64,000 bases of DNA from an alpha proteobacterium AAP38 (GTDB taxonomy: Bacteria > Pseudomonadota > Alphaproteobacteria > Azospirillales > Azospirillaceae): NCBI GenBank assembly GCA_001296005.1, contig LJHR01000011.1, positions 172,017-236,016 of the forward strand, read 5' to 3'. Positions 35,613 through 44,026 of this stretch are shown here, piece by piece. The notes beneath the pieces are model-generated. The model did not search any database. It was given only the letters and a program-made list of their open reading frames with translations, and was not told the DNA's origin. The position numbers and the translations under genes are program-made. Position 1 is the first letter of the stretch; every line of letters begins with the position of its first letter.

Positions 35613-35732
35613 CGTCATCCCGGCGAAAGCCGGGACCCAGGGACCGCATGCCCAACCTTTCAGCCTACGCCCAGCGACCCAAACCCTATCGTAGCACGCT
35701 TGGCCCCTGGGTCCCGGCTTTCGCCGGGATGA
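35613..35732. repeat. Palindromic intergenic repeat pair, family A, copy 2
   Basis: The CATCCCGGCGAAAGCCGGGA unit at 35613-35642 and its inverted copy at 35703-35732, between the fusion hydrolase and the GH105 gene. The spacing of about 60 bp is similar to the other two pairs. Confidence 0.9.
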
Positions 35733-35786
35733 TGGGGAGAGGCGGATCGACCAACCCAAGATTACGTATCTAAGAAAGACCATCCC

Positions 35787-36893
35787 ATGCCTAACCTCGC
35801 CCATGGCCTGCAGGCCGCAGATGTCACCCGAACCATCGACCTGCTGATCAGCAATCTGGTCGATATCAAGGATGAGACCGGGGAATTCCTGCTGCGGCTG
35901 GATGATGGCCGCGTCATCGATACCAAGGGCTGGAACGACTGGGAATGGACCCACGGCATAGGCCTGTACGGGATGTGGAAATATTATGAGATGACGGGCA
36001 GCGAGCGTGCCTTTCAGATCATGCTGGACTGGTTCCGCGACCGTTTCGCCGCCGGCACACCGACCAAGAACATCAACACCGTCAGCCCGTTCCTGACGCT
36101 GGCCTATCTTTATGAAAAGACGGGCAACCAGACCTATATCCCGTACCTGGACACCTGGGCCGAATGGGTCATGCATGGCCTGCCTAAGACGGAAGAGGGC
36201 GGGTTCCAGCATATCGTGTTCAACAGCGAAAACCCGCAGCAGCTGTGGGACGACACGCTGATGATGTCGGTCCTGCCGCTGGCCAAGATCGGCCTGCTGC
36301 TGGGCCGCCCGGAATATGTGGAAGAGGCCAAGCGCCAGTTCCTTATCCATATCAAGTATCTGTTCGACACCAAGACGGGCCTGTGGTTCCACGGCTGGAC
36401 CTTTGATGGCCGCCACAACTTCGCCGATGCCCTGTGGGCGCGCGGCAATTGCTGGGTCACCATCGCCATTCCGGAATTCATTGAGCTGCTGGACCTGAAG
36501 GCCGGCGACCCGTTGCGCACCTTCCTGATCGACACGCTGGAAAATCAGGTCAAGGCGCTGGCCAAGTACCAGACCGAGGATGGCCGCTGGCACACGCTGA
36601 TCAACGACCCGACTTCGTATCTGGAAAGCTCGGCTGCCGCCGGTTTCGCCTATGGCATCATGAAGGCCGTGCGCAAGCGCTATATCAGTGCCGAATATGA
36701 GCCGATGGCCATCAAGGCCGTGCATGCCGTCCTGAACAAGATCGCCCCGGATGGGGAGCTGCAGGAAGTGTCGTTCGGCACCGCGCTCGGCAGCGACCTG
36801 CAGTACTACCGCGACGTCAAGCTGACCTCCATGCCCTATGGCCAGTCGCTGGCCATCGTCTGCCTGACGGAAATGCTGCGCCGCTTCATTTGA
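35787..36893 (+). CDS. Unsaturated rhamnogalacturonyl hydrolase, GH105 (YteR-like)
   Basis: A 368-residue (alpha/alpha)6-barrel enzyme that removes the unsaturated galacturonyl residue left by RG lyases, by vinyl-ether hydration. The family patterns are WTHGIGLYGMWKYYEMTG, LWDDTLMMSVLPLAKIG with catalytic D156, and WFHGWTFDGRHNFADALWARGNCWV. There is no signal peptide, so it acts in the cytoplasm after uptake of lyase products. Its substrate is supplied by PL26/PL11 upstream and by the transporter gene that follows. Confidence 0.94.
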   Translation: MPNLAHGLQAADVTRTIDLLISNLVDIKDETGEFLLRLDDGRVIDTKGWNDWEWTHGIGLYGMWKYYEMTGSERAFQIMLDWFRDRFAAGTPTKNINTVSPFLTLAYLYEKTGNQTYIPYLDTWAEWVMHGLPKTEEGGFQHIVFNSENPQQLWDDTLMMSVLPLAKIGLLLGRPEYVEEAKRQFLIHIKYLFDTKTGLWFHGWTFDGRHNFADALWARGNCWVTIAIPEFIELLDLKAGDPLRTFLIDTLENQVKALAKYQTEDGRWHTLINDPTSYLESSAAAGFAYGIMKAVRKRYISAEYEPMAIKAVHAVLNKIAPDGELQEVSFGTALGSDLQYYRDVKLTSMPYGQSLAIVCLTEMLRRFI

Positions 36894-36908
36894 CGCGCCT
36901 TTCTTTTC

Positions 36909-36934
36909 GCCTTCCCGGCCTTCGCCGGGAAGGC
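36909..36934. terminator. Hairpin between GH105 and the GPH transporter
   Basis: GCCTTCCCGG / CCGGGAAGGC with a 6-nt loop just after the GH105 stop. There is no clear T-run, so it may be a partial terminator or an RNA-stabilising 3' end. Confidence 0.45.
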
Positions 36935-36978
36935 AATGAGGAAATTTCAATAAAAATAAAACCCCAGAGGAAACACCG

Positions 36979-38454
36979 ATGAGCCAGCGTAGTGTGAAGC
37001 CCATCAATTATCTGGCCTATGGTGCCAACGATATCCTGGGGGCGGGGTCGATGGCCGTGATCAGCGGCTGGATCCTGTTTTTCTACACGACCTTCTGCGG
37101 GCTGTCGGCGACGCAGGCGGCGGCGATTTTCGCCATCGCGCGTCTGCTGGACGCCATTGTCAGCCCCATCGTCGGGCACTTGTCCGATAATTTCTACCGC
37201 ACGCGCCTGGGCCGCCGGTTCGGGCGGCGGCGTTTCTTCCTGATGATCTGTATCCCGCTGGTGCCATCATTCGCCCTGATGTGGGTCAGCGGGCAGGGGT
37301 TCTGGTACTATCTGGCAACCTATGTGCTGTTCGAGACGGTCTATGCCATCGTCCTGATCCCCTACGAAACCTTGGCCGCCGAGATGACCAAGGATTACAA
37401 GATCAAGGCGAAGCTGGCCGGCATCCGCATCCTGTTTGCGCAAAGCTCCGCCATCGCCGCCGGCTTCCTGCCTGCCGCCATTGTCGGCTGGGTCGGTGGC
37501 AAGGACAGCGCCGATACGTTCCTGATCATGGGCATCATCTTCGCGGTGGCCTTTGCCATCGTGCTGGCCTTCACCTGGGCCTTCACCTATGAGCGGTCGG
37601 TGGAAGAGGTGGAGCAGATGAAGGCCGGTGAGCCGGTCCTGACCCTGGGCGACAGCTTCAAGAAGCTGTACAGCGACCTGTTCTCCACCCTGAAAATCCG
37701 GGCCTTCCGCTTGCATCTGGGCATGTATCTGGGCGGCTATATCAGCCAGGACGTGTTCAACGCCGTCTTCACCTATTTCATCGTGTTCGTACTGGCGGGA
37801 TCGGTGTCGGAGGCGTCGAACCTGCTGGGCAGCATGTATATCGCGCAGCTTTTCGCGGTGGCGATGTTCATCCAGCTTTGCCTGCGCTTCCATCCCGCCC
37901 CCTCCTACCGGCTGGCGGTCTGCTTCTATATCCTGGGCGTGATCGGCTTCCTGTCGATCCATTTCTTCCGACCGGAGAACCTGCATCTGTGGCTGTTCGT
38001 GCCCATCATCCTGTCGGGCCTGGGCCGGGGTGGTCTGAACTACATCCCCTGGAACACCTATAACTACATGGCCGATGTGGATGAGGTTGTGACGGCCAAG
38101 CGGCGCGAGGGGATTTTCGCTGGCGTCATGACCTTCATCCGCAAGGCGACGCAAGCCGGTGCCGTGATGGGCGTGGGCCTGATCCTGGAGGCCGGTGGCT
38201 TTATGCCCAAGGCGCCCGTGCAGAGCGATCAGGCCATCACCACCATCTTGGCCGTGATGGGTATCGGCACCATCGGCGTGCTGCTGGCCGGCTTCGCGGT
38301 GTCCCGCAGCTTCCGCCTGGACGGGCCGCGCCATGTGATCCTGATGGAAGAAATCGCCCGCTTCAAGGAAGGCCGTATGGATACCACACCCGACCGCCGC
38401 GCCATCCTGGAAGACCTGACCGGGTGGAAGTATGAGCGGCTGTGGGGGCGGTGA
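36979..38454 (+). CDS. GPH-family (MFS) sugar:cation symporter
   Basis: A 491-residue inner-membrane transporter with about twelve membrane segments. The glycoside-pentoside-hexuronide signature includes LLDAIVSPIVGHLSDN, RTRLGRRFGRRRFFLMICIP and the mid-loop ALAAEMTKDYKIKAKLAGIR-like stretch. Family members import glycosides and uronides with H+ or Na+. The position after GH105 suggests import of unsaturated rhamnogalacturonan disaccharide into the cytoplasm. AGAGGAAAC lies upstream of the ATG. Confidence 0.88.
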   Translation: MSQRSVKPINYLAYGANDILGAGSMAVISGWILFFYTTFCGLSATQAAAIFAIARLLDAIVSPIVGHLSDNFYRTRLGRRFGRRRFFLMICIPLVPSFALMWVSGQGFWYYLATYVLFETVYAIVLIPYETLAAEMTKDYKIKAKLAGIRILFAQSSAIAAGFLPAAIVGWVGGKDSADTFLIMGIIFAVAFAIVLAFTWAFTYERSVEEVEQMKAGEPVLTLGDSFKKLYSDLFSTLKIRAFRLHLGMYLGGYISQDVFNAVFTYFIVFVLAGSVSEASNLLGSMYIAQLFAVAMFIQLCLRFHPAPSYRLAVCFYILGVIGFLSIHFFRPENLHLWLFVPIILSGLGRGGLNYIPWNTYNYMADVDEVVTAKRREGIFAGVMTFIRKATQAGAVMGVGLILEAGGFMPKAPVQSDQAITTILAVMGIGTIGVLLAGFAVSRSFRLDGPRHVILMEEIARFKEGRMDTTPDRRAILEDLTGWKYERLWGR

Positions 38455-38467
38455 GGGGCTAATTTCC

Positions 38468-38587
38468 CGTCATCCCGGCGGAAGCCGGGACCCAGGGGCC
38501 AAACGCCCGACCTGTCCGCAGCCTAGTGTGAAGCAGCATAGATGTTTTCACCGTGACCCCTGGGTCTCGGCTTTCGCCGGGATGACG
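38468..38587. repeat. Palindromic intergenic repeat pair, family A, copy 3
   Basis: The unit at 38468-38500 and its inverted copy at 38557-38587, between the GPH transporter and the amidohydrolase gene. One base variants (GGCGGAAGCC, GGTCTCGGC) show independent drift. Confidence 0.9.
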
Positions 38588-38638
38588 AATTGAGGGGAAG
38601 GTCGGGTAATCCAAAGAACAGCAGTACGGGAGACGTCC

Positions 38639-39547
38639 ATGACCAGCCTGCCCATCGTCGATCCCCACATGCATCTGTGGGATTTCACGCGTCAGCATTA
38701 TTCCTGGCTGATGGACAGGCCATTGCCGTCCAACGCCGCCGGCAATGTGGAACCCATCGCCAAGCCCTATGGTCTTTCCGAATATCTGGCCGATACGGCA
38801 GGTTTTGACGTGCGCGGCGTGGTGCATGTGGAGGCAGGCGCCAGCACCGCCCATTCGCTGGCGGAGACGCAGTGGCTGCAGGGCGTGGCGGATGAGGGGC
38901 GGTTGCCCATGGCGCTCGTGGCCTTTGCCGCGCTGAACGATCCCGACGTGGAGAAGCTGCTGGCCGCACATGCGGAGCATGGGGCGGTGCGCGGCATCCG
39001 CCATATCATCAACTGGCACAGCGATCCGGCCAGGACCTATTCCGCGCGCGACGTGATCGGCGATGCAGACTGGCAGCGTGGTTACGCGCTGCTGGCCAAG
39101 TACGGCCTGTCCTTCGACCTGCAAATCTACCCGTCCCAGATGGCGGTGGCAGCGGAACTGGCGGCACGGCACCCGGACATTCCGGTCATCCTGAACCATG
39201 CCGGTATGCCCACCGATCAGGATGAGGACGGGTTGGCGCTGTGGCGTAAGGGTCTGGCCCTGCTGGCGGCACAGCCCAATGTGGCGATCAAGATATCCGG
39301 TCTGGCCATGATCGACCGGCAATGGACGGTGGACAGCCTGCGCCCCTTTGTGCTGCACGCCATCGATGCTTTTGGGACCGATCGTGCGATGTTTGCCAGC
39401 AACTTCCCCGTCGACAAGCTGTATGGCGGGTTCGGCGCGCATTATGCCGCCTATGACGCCATCACGGCGGATTTCATTGATGCCGAACGCCGCGCGATGT
39501 TCGCCGGCAATGCCGCCCGCCTCTATCGTCTGGCGGTGACGCTGTGA
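38639..39547 (+). CDS. Amidohydrolase family protein, probable sugar lactonase (COG3618)
   Basis: A 302-residue TIM-barrel hydrolase. The N-terminal PIVDPHMHLWDF holds the HxH metal motif, followed by the FDLQIYPSQM and VILNHAGMP histidine and the FASNFPVDKLYG C-terminal aspartate region. This is the COG3618 group, which contains L-fucono-, L-rhamnono- and D-galactono-lactonases and 2-pyrone-4,6-dicarboxylate hydrolase. Next to galactose-releasing enzymes and a galactose dehydrogenase in the same locus, a role in opening a sugar lactone is likely. Its stop overlaps the GH53 start (GTGA). Confidence 0.82.
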   Translation: MTSLPIVDPHMHLWDFTRQHYSWLMDRPLPSNAAGNVEPIAKPYGLSEYLADTAGFDVRGVVHVEAGASTAHSLAETQWLQGVADEGRLPMALVAFAALNDPDVEKLLAAHAEHGAVRGIRHIINWHSDPARTYSARDVIGDADWQRGYALLAKYGLSFDLQIYPSQMAVAAELAARHPDIPVILNHAGMPTDQDEDGLALWRKGLALLAAQPNVAIKISGLAMIDRQWTVDSLRPFVLHAIDAFGTDRAMFASNFPVDKLYGGFGAHYAAYDAITADFIDAERRAMFAGNAARLYRLAVTL

Positions 39548-40764
39548 GGGGGCTGACACGGCGGGAGCTGGGCCTGTCAGCGCTGGCCACCGGCGCCCTG
39601 TTCGCCCTGCCGGCGGGGGCAGCGGTGGGGCCGGAACGGCAGGGTGACTATATCCTGGGTGCCGATATCTCCTGGATCCCGGAGGATGAGGCGGCGGGGG
39701 CTGAATATTACCTGGACGGCCAGCGCCAGGATATCTTCACCATCCTGACGGGGGCCGGGTTCAACTGGGTCCGGTTGCGTTTGTTCGTGAACCCGGAAAA
39801 TGGCTATTCGGCGGGCAAGAAGGACAGTCCCTGGTGCGGGCTGGAGCAGACGATCAAACTGGCCGGGCGGGTGAAGGCGGCGGGGATGAAGATCGCCCTG
39901 ACCTTCCATTATTCCGATACCTGGGCCGACCCGCAGCATCAGAACAAACCAGCGGCTTGGGCGAACTTGTCCTTCCCCGATCTGGTGAAGGCGGTAGAGG
40001 CGCATACGCGCGACAGCCTGACCGCCATGAAGGCGGCGGGTGTGCTGCCCGATATGGTGCATGTCGGGAACGAGGTGACGTTCGGCATGCTGTGGCCGGA
40101 GGGGCGCGTAGCCCTGCCGGTGCCGACCGGCAACCCCGCCACCGATGCAGTGCATCTGAAGCCCGAAGGCATTGGCGGCTATGATCAGTTCGCCACCCTG
40201 CTGAAGGCTGGGATCAAGGCGACACGGGAGGTCGCACCCCAGGCCAGCATCATGCTGCACAACCATCTGGGCCGGCATTGGGTGATCGTGCGGGAATGGA
40301 CCGACGCGCTGCTGTCGCGCGGGGTGGATTTCGATCTGGTCGGATTCTCCTGTTACCAGCAGTTGGCAGAGGGCGATTGGGAACGGACCTTTACGGAGTT
40401 CGTGAAGCGCTACTCCAAACTGGGTTTCTGTGCGGTGGAATATTCCGGCCGCAAGGAATACCTGAACGATCTGGTCTTCAATGCGCCCGGCAAGCGCGGC
40501 TGGGGCAGCTTCATCTGGGAGCCGACCCGGCATCAGGAAGCCGTCTTCGACAAGGAGGGCCGCAATGCCGGCGGCGGGGCCAAGCCCAACCTTCTGTCAC
40601 AAGGTATCAACGCCGCCGAGGCGCCAGGGGCCGTTCAGCCCGGCACAACCCCGCCCCCGCCACCCCCCGCCGGTCCGCCGCGCCATGGTGAGGGTGGCCG
40701 GTATGACGCGAACCAGTTCCTGACCCTCTATCGCGGCCTGTCGCGGAAATATGGGGGCAGGTGA
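39544..40764 (+). CDS. Arabinogalactan endo-beta-1,4-galactanase, GH53
   Basis: A 406-residue exported endo-galactanase acting on beta-1,4-galactan side chains of RG-I. The signal peptide has a twin-arginine-like start (RRELGLSALATGALFALPAGA). The catalytic residues are E177 in HVGNEVTFG and E299 in CAVEYSGRKEY. ADISWIPEDEAAGAEYY and NWVRLRLFVNPENGYS are family blocks. Odd: a proline-rich insert (residues 365-380, TTPPPPPPAGPP) interrupts the end of the domain before QFLTLYRGLS. The start is GTG, overlapping the upstream stop by 4 bp. Confidence 0.93.
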   Translation: MRGLTRRELGLSALATGALFALPAGAAVGPERQGDYILGADISWIPEDEAAGAEYYLDGQRQDIFTILTGAGFNWVRLRLFVNPENGYSAGKKDSPWCGLEQTIKLAGRVKAAGMKIALTFHYSDTWADPQHQNKPAAWANLSFPDLVKAVEAHTRDSLTAMKAAGVLPDMVHVGNEVTFGMLWPEGRVALPVPTGNPATDAVHLKPEGIGGYDQFATLLKAGIKATREVAPQASIMLHNHLGRHWVIVREWTDALLSRGVDFDLVGFSCYQQLAEGDWERTFTEFVKRYSKLGFCAVEYSGRKEYLNDLVFNAPGKRGWGSFIWEPTRHQEAVFDKEGRNAGGGAKPNLLSQGINAAEAPGAVQPGTTPPPPPPAGPPRHGEGGRYDANQFLTLYRGLSRKYGGR

Positions 40765-42062
40765 TGCATGGGACCTCTCCCATCGTCATCTCGGAGAAAG
40801 TTGGGAAGGCGGTTAGGACTTGTCTGGTCTTTCTAAGCCTCGGGATCGCCATGCCCGCCCTCGCCGAACCCGACCGCTGGGAATTCCGCTTCACCGGCAA
40901 GGGCGATGGCACGCCCGTGACGGCGGCAGAAACCTATGACCCTGCTAAGGGTTATGGGTTTGAACCCGGCTTTGCGCCTGATGGGGACAAGCCGTTCCTG
41001 TTCTCCGTTAAGGTGCCAGAGGGCAATTACCGGGTCACGGTGACCCTGGGCGACGCCAAGGCCAAGGCGCGGACCAGCGTGAAGGCCGAGAGCCGCCGTC
41101 TGATGCTATGGGGGGTGGAGACGGGCAAGGGCCGGTTCGATACCCGCTCCTTCATCGTCAATGTCCGTACCACCTCACTGCCGCCCCCACCGCAGAACGC
41201 CCCCGGCGGCACCGCCGTCCGTATCAATGAGCGGGAGGTGGGGAAGCTGCATTGGGATGACAAGCTGACCCTTGAATTTGCCGACAAGGCGCCGCGTGTC
41301 GCCGCCGTGCGGGTGGAGAAGGTTGACGTTCCAACAGTTTACCTGGCCGGCGACAGCACCGTGACGGATCAGCCCGCCGAACCGGGCGCCAGTTGGGGCC
41401 AGATGCTGACCAGCATGCTGACGCCCGACATTGCCGTTGCCAACCATGCTGAGTCTGGCGAGACAATGAAAAGCTTCATCACCGGTCTGCGCCTCGACAA
41501 GATATTGTCCAGTATCAAGGCCGGCGACACGCTGTTCATCCAGTTCGGCCATAATGACAGCAAGGCGGCCTGGCCGCAGACCTATGTCGATGCTGCCTCA
41601 ACATATCCGGCATATCTGCGTGTCTTCATTGCTGAGGCCCGGCGGCGGGGGGCGGTACCGGTATTGATCACCTCTCCCCATCGCCGCACCTTTGATGCTA
41701 CGGGCCAGATAACCAACAGCCATGGCGATTATCCAGACGCGGTGCGTCGGGTGGGCCGCGAAGAGGGCGTGGCCGTCATCGACCTGAATGCGATGTCCAA
41801 GGATGTCTATGAGGCGCTGGGACCGGATATCGCCCCGCGCGCCTTCAGCAATGGCGGCAAGGACCCCACGCACCACAATAATTACGGGGCGTGGCTGCTG
41901 GCCCGTGCCGTGGTGGCGGGGATCGCGGCCAGCGACCTGCCCCTGAAATCCCATATCCGCCCCGACCTGCCGCCATTCGACCCCAGGCACCCGCCGGGAC
42001 CTGACACGCTGATCCTGCCGGAAAGCCCGATCCGGTCGGATTTGACGCCACGGGGCAATTGA
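40761..42062 (+). CDS. Rhamnogalacturonan acetylesterase, CE12
   Basis: A 433-residue exported SGNH esterase that removes acetyl groups from RG-I so that lyases can act. The signal peptide ends near residue 36 (MPALAEP). An N-terminal beta-sandwich (about 38-188) precedes the catalytic domain: S199 in AGDSTVTDQPAEP, the block III FGHND (N265), and D368/H371 in DPTHHNNYG. The start is GTG 40761 or the next-codon ATG, overlapping the GH53 stop by 4 bp, so the genes are coupled. Confidence 0.93.
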   Translation: MMHGTSPIVISEKVGKAVRTCLVFLSLGIAMPALAEPDRWEFRFTGKGDGTPVTAAETYDPAKGYGFEPGFAPDGDKPFLFSVKVPEGNYRVTVTLGDAKAKARTSVKAESRRLMLWGVETGKGRFDTRSFIVNVRTTSLPPPPQNAPGGTAVRINEREVGKLHWDDKLTLEFADKAPRVAAVRVEKVDVPTVYLAGDSTVTDQPAEPGASWGQMLTSMLTPDIAVANHAESGETMKSFITGLRLDKILSSIKAGDTLFIQFGHNDSKAAWPQTYVDAASTYPAYLRVFIAEARRRGAVPVLITSPHRRTFDATGQITNSHGDYPDAVRRVGREEGVAVIDLNAMSKDVYEALGPDIAPRAFSNGGKDPTHHNNYGAWLLARAVVAGIAASDLPLKSHIRPDLPPFDPRHPPGPDTLILPESPIRSDLTPRGN

Positions 42063-42090
42063 TCGCCTGAGCCTTGCGAAGGATGTGACC

Positions 42091-43050
42091 ATGAACCGCC
42101 GCCAGCTTCTTTCCGCCGCTGCCGCGACCGCCCTGGTGACGGGGGTGGCCGCAACCGCCAATGCTGCCGACGCGCCGGGAACGGTGTTGCCGCTATGGCC
42201 TGGTAAGCCGCCGGGCGGGGAGAAGGTCACGGTCACGCAGTCAGAGATCGCACGGTCGGATGACCCGCGTTTCAAGGATGTGGCCATCCTGAATGTCACC
42301 GCACCCAACCTGACCCTGTTCCGTCCGGCCAAGCCCAACGGGGCCGCCATGCTGATCATTCCCGGCGGCGGGTATCAGCGGGTGGTGGTGGGCAAGGAAG
42401 GGTATGATATCGCGCAATGGCTGGTCGGGGCGGGGATCACCGTCTATGTCCTGCTCTACCGTCTGCCCGCCGATGGCTGGACCGCAGGTCCGGACGCGCC
42501 GTTGCAGGATGCGCAGCGTGCCATCCGCGTGATGCGGTCACAGGCCGGAACCTATGGGTTCGATCCCAACCGCATCGGCGTCATGGGCTTTTCCGCCGGC
42601 GGGCATCTGGCGGCGATGGCGGCCACACGGCATGGCAAGCAGACCTATGCGCCTGTGGATGCGGCGGATGCGCTGTCTGCCCGGCCCGATATCGCAGCGC
42701 TGGGCTATCCCGTCATTTCCATGCTGCCCGGTATCACCCATGGCGGGTCGGCCAAGCAGATGTTGGGCGACAACCCCAGTGCCGCGAAGATAGAGGAATT
42801 TTCCGCTGACAAGGGCGTGCCCGCAGACGCGCCCCCCACCTTCATCACCCATGCCGCCGATGATGGCGCGGTGCCGGTGGAAAACGCGCTTCTGATGTAT
42901 GCGGCCCTGCGGGCGCAGAAGGCCAAGGTCGCCATGCATCTGTTTGAGGCGGGTGGGCATGGGTTCGGCCTGCGTGCGGAAAAGGCGGCGCCGGTAGCGG
43001 CATGGCCGCAACTGTTCCTGGATTGGAGCCGGACGCATGGTTTTGCATAA
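42091..43050 (+). CDS. Alpha/beta hydrolase, probable acetyl esterase
   Basis: A 319-residue exported serine hydrolase. The signal is twin-arginine-like (MNRRQLLSAAAATALVTG). The oxyanion PGGGY (91-95), nucleophile S168 in GFSAGG, an Asp in HAADDGAVP and a His in GGHGFG make up a normal triad. The sequence is like BD-FAE/Axe-type sugar acetyl esterases seen in polysaccharide loci. Likely a second deacetylase acting on pectin or released oligosaccharides. The start is ATG 42091 with AAGGA upstream, rather than GTG two codons earlier. Confidence 0.85.
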   Translation: MNRRQLLSAAAATALVTGVAATANAADAPGTVLPLWPGKPPGGEKVTVTQSEIARSDDPRFKDVAILNVTAPNLTLFRPAKPNGAAMLIIPGGGYQRVVVGKEGYDIAQWLVGAGITVYVLLYRLPADGWTAGPDAPLQDAQRAIRVMRSQAGTYGFDPNRIGVMGFSAGGHLAAMAATRHGKQTYAPVDAADALSARPDIAALGYPVISMLPGITHGGSAKQMLGDNPSAAKIEEFSADKGVPADAPPTFITHAADDGAVPVENALLMYAALRAQKAKVAMHLFEAGGHGFGLRAEKAAPVAAWPQLFLDWSRTHGFA

Positions 43051-44026
43051 GCTGACACTTGTTGCGCTGCTGCTGACGGCCATAGCCACCCCCAGCTTTG
43101 CCGAAGCGCCCAAACCCCTGTTCCGCGATCCCGTGTTTGACGGGGCGGCGGATGCGTCGCTGGTCTATGACCCTGCCGGTCAGCAATGGGTGATGTTCTA
43201 CACCAACCGCCGCGCCACCCTGGCGGGGGCGCAGGGGGTGGAGTGGGTACATGGCACGCGCATTGGACGGGCCGTGTCCAAAGATGGCGGCAACAGTTGG
43301 ACCTATGACGGCACCGCCGACATTCGCTATGGGAGCGGTGAGAACATCACTTATTGGGCGCCCAATGTCGAATATATCGGCGGGCAGTGGCACATGTTCC
43401 TGACCATCGTGCCGGGCGTTTTCAAGGATTGGAATGCCAGTCGTGAGATCGTGCACCTGATCAGCCGCGATCTGAAGGTCTGGGACTTTGCCGGCAAGGT
43501 CGATCTGGGGTCGGACCGGGTGATCGACGCGGCGGTGCACCGGCTGCCGGGCGGCGGCTGGCGCCTCTGGTACAAGGATGAGCGCGATGGGTCCGCCACC
43601 CATTATGCCGACAGCAAAGATTTGAAGACCTGGACCCATGGCGGCGTCGCCGTGAAGACGCGCGGGGAGGGGCCGCAGATCATTGAATGGCAGGGCTGGT
43701 ACTGGCTGATCATGGATGCCTGGGACGGGCTGGGCGTCTATCGCTCCAAGGACCTGACCAACTGGGAGCATCAGCCTGATAATTTGCTGAAACAGCCGGG
43801 TAGTGCCCTGACCGACCGGGCCAAGGGCGGGCATCCCGATGTGGTGGTCAGCGGTGGCCGCGCCTTCATGTTCTATTTCGTGCAGCAGGGTGGAGAGCCG
43901 GAGGCGGCCAATGACCCGACATGGCAGCGCCGGTCGGTGATCCAGGTCGCCGAACTGCGCTTCCAGGATGGCTGGTTGACCGCCGACCGCGAAGCACCGG
44001 TAGATGTAAGGCTGCTGCCGCCATGA
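43037..44026 (+). CDS. GH43-like five-bladed beta-propeller glycosidase
   Basis: A 329-residue exported protein. The signal peptide ends near residue 22 (PSFA). The propeller has FRDPVFDGAADASLVYDPAGQQWVMFYTNRR with the base aspartate, TYWAPNVEYIGGQWHMFL, and later VIDAAVHRLPGGGWRLWYKDE and EGPQIIEWQGWYWLIMDAW with an acid-type glutamate. This is clan GH-F/J architecture; arabinofuranosidase, exo-galactanase or a newer family are all possible. It overlaps the previous gene by 14 bp, so it is cotranscribed with the esterases. Confidence 0.75.
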   Translation: MVLHKLTLVALLLTAIATPSFAEAPKPLFRDPVFDGAADASLVYDPAGQQWVMFYTNRRATLAGAQGVEWVHGTRIGRAVSKDGGNSWTYDGTADIRYGSGENITYWAPNVEYIGGQWHMFLTIVPGVFKDWNASREIVHLISRDLKVWDFAGKVDLGSDRVIDAAVHRLPGGGWRLWYKDERDGSATHYADSKDLKTWTHGGVAVKTRGEGPQIIEWQGWYWLIMDAWDGLGVYRSKDLTNWEHQPDNLLKQPGSALTDRAKGGHPDVVVSGGRAFMFYFVQQGGEPEAANDPTWQRRSVIQVAELRFQDGWLTADREAPVDVRLLPP

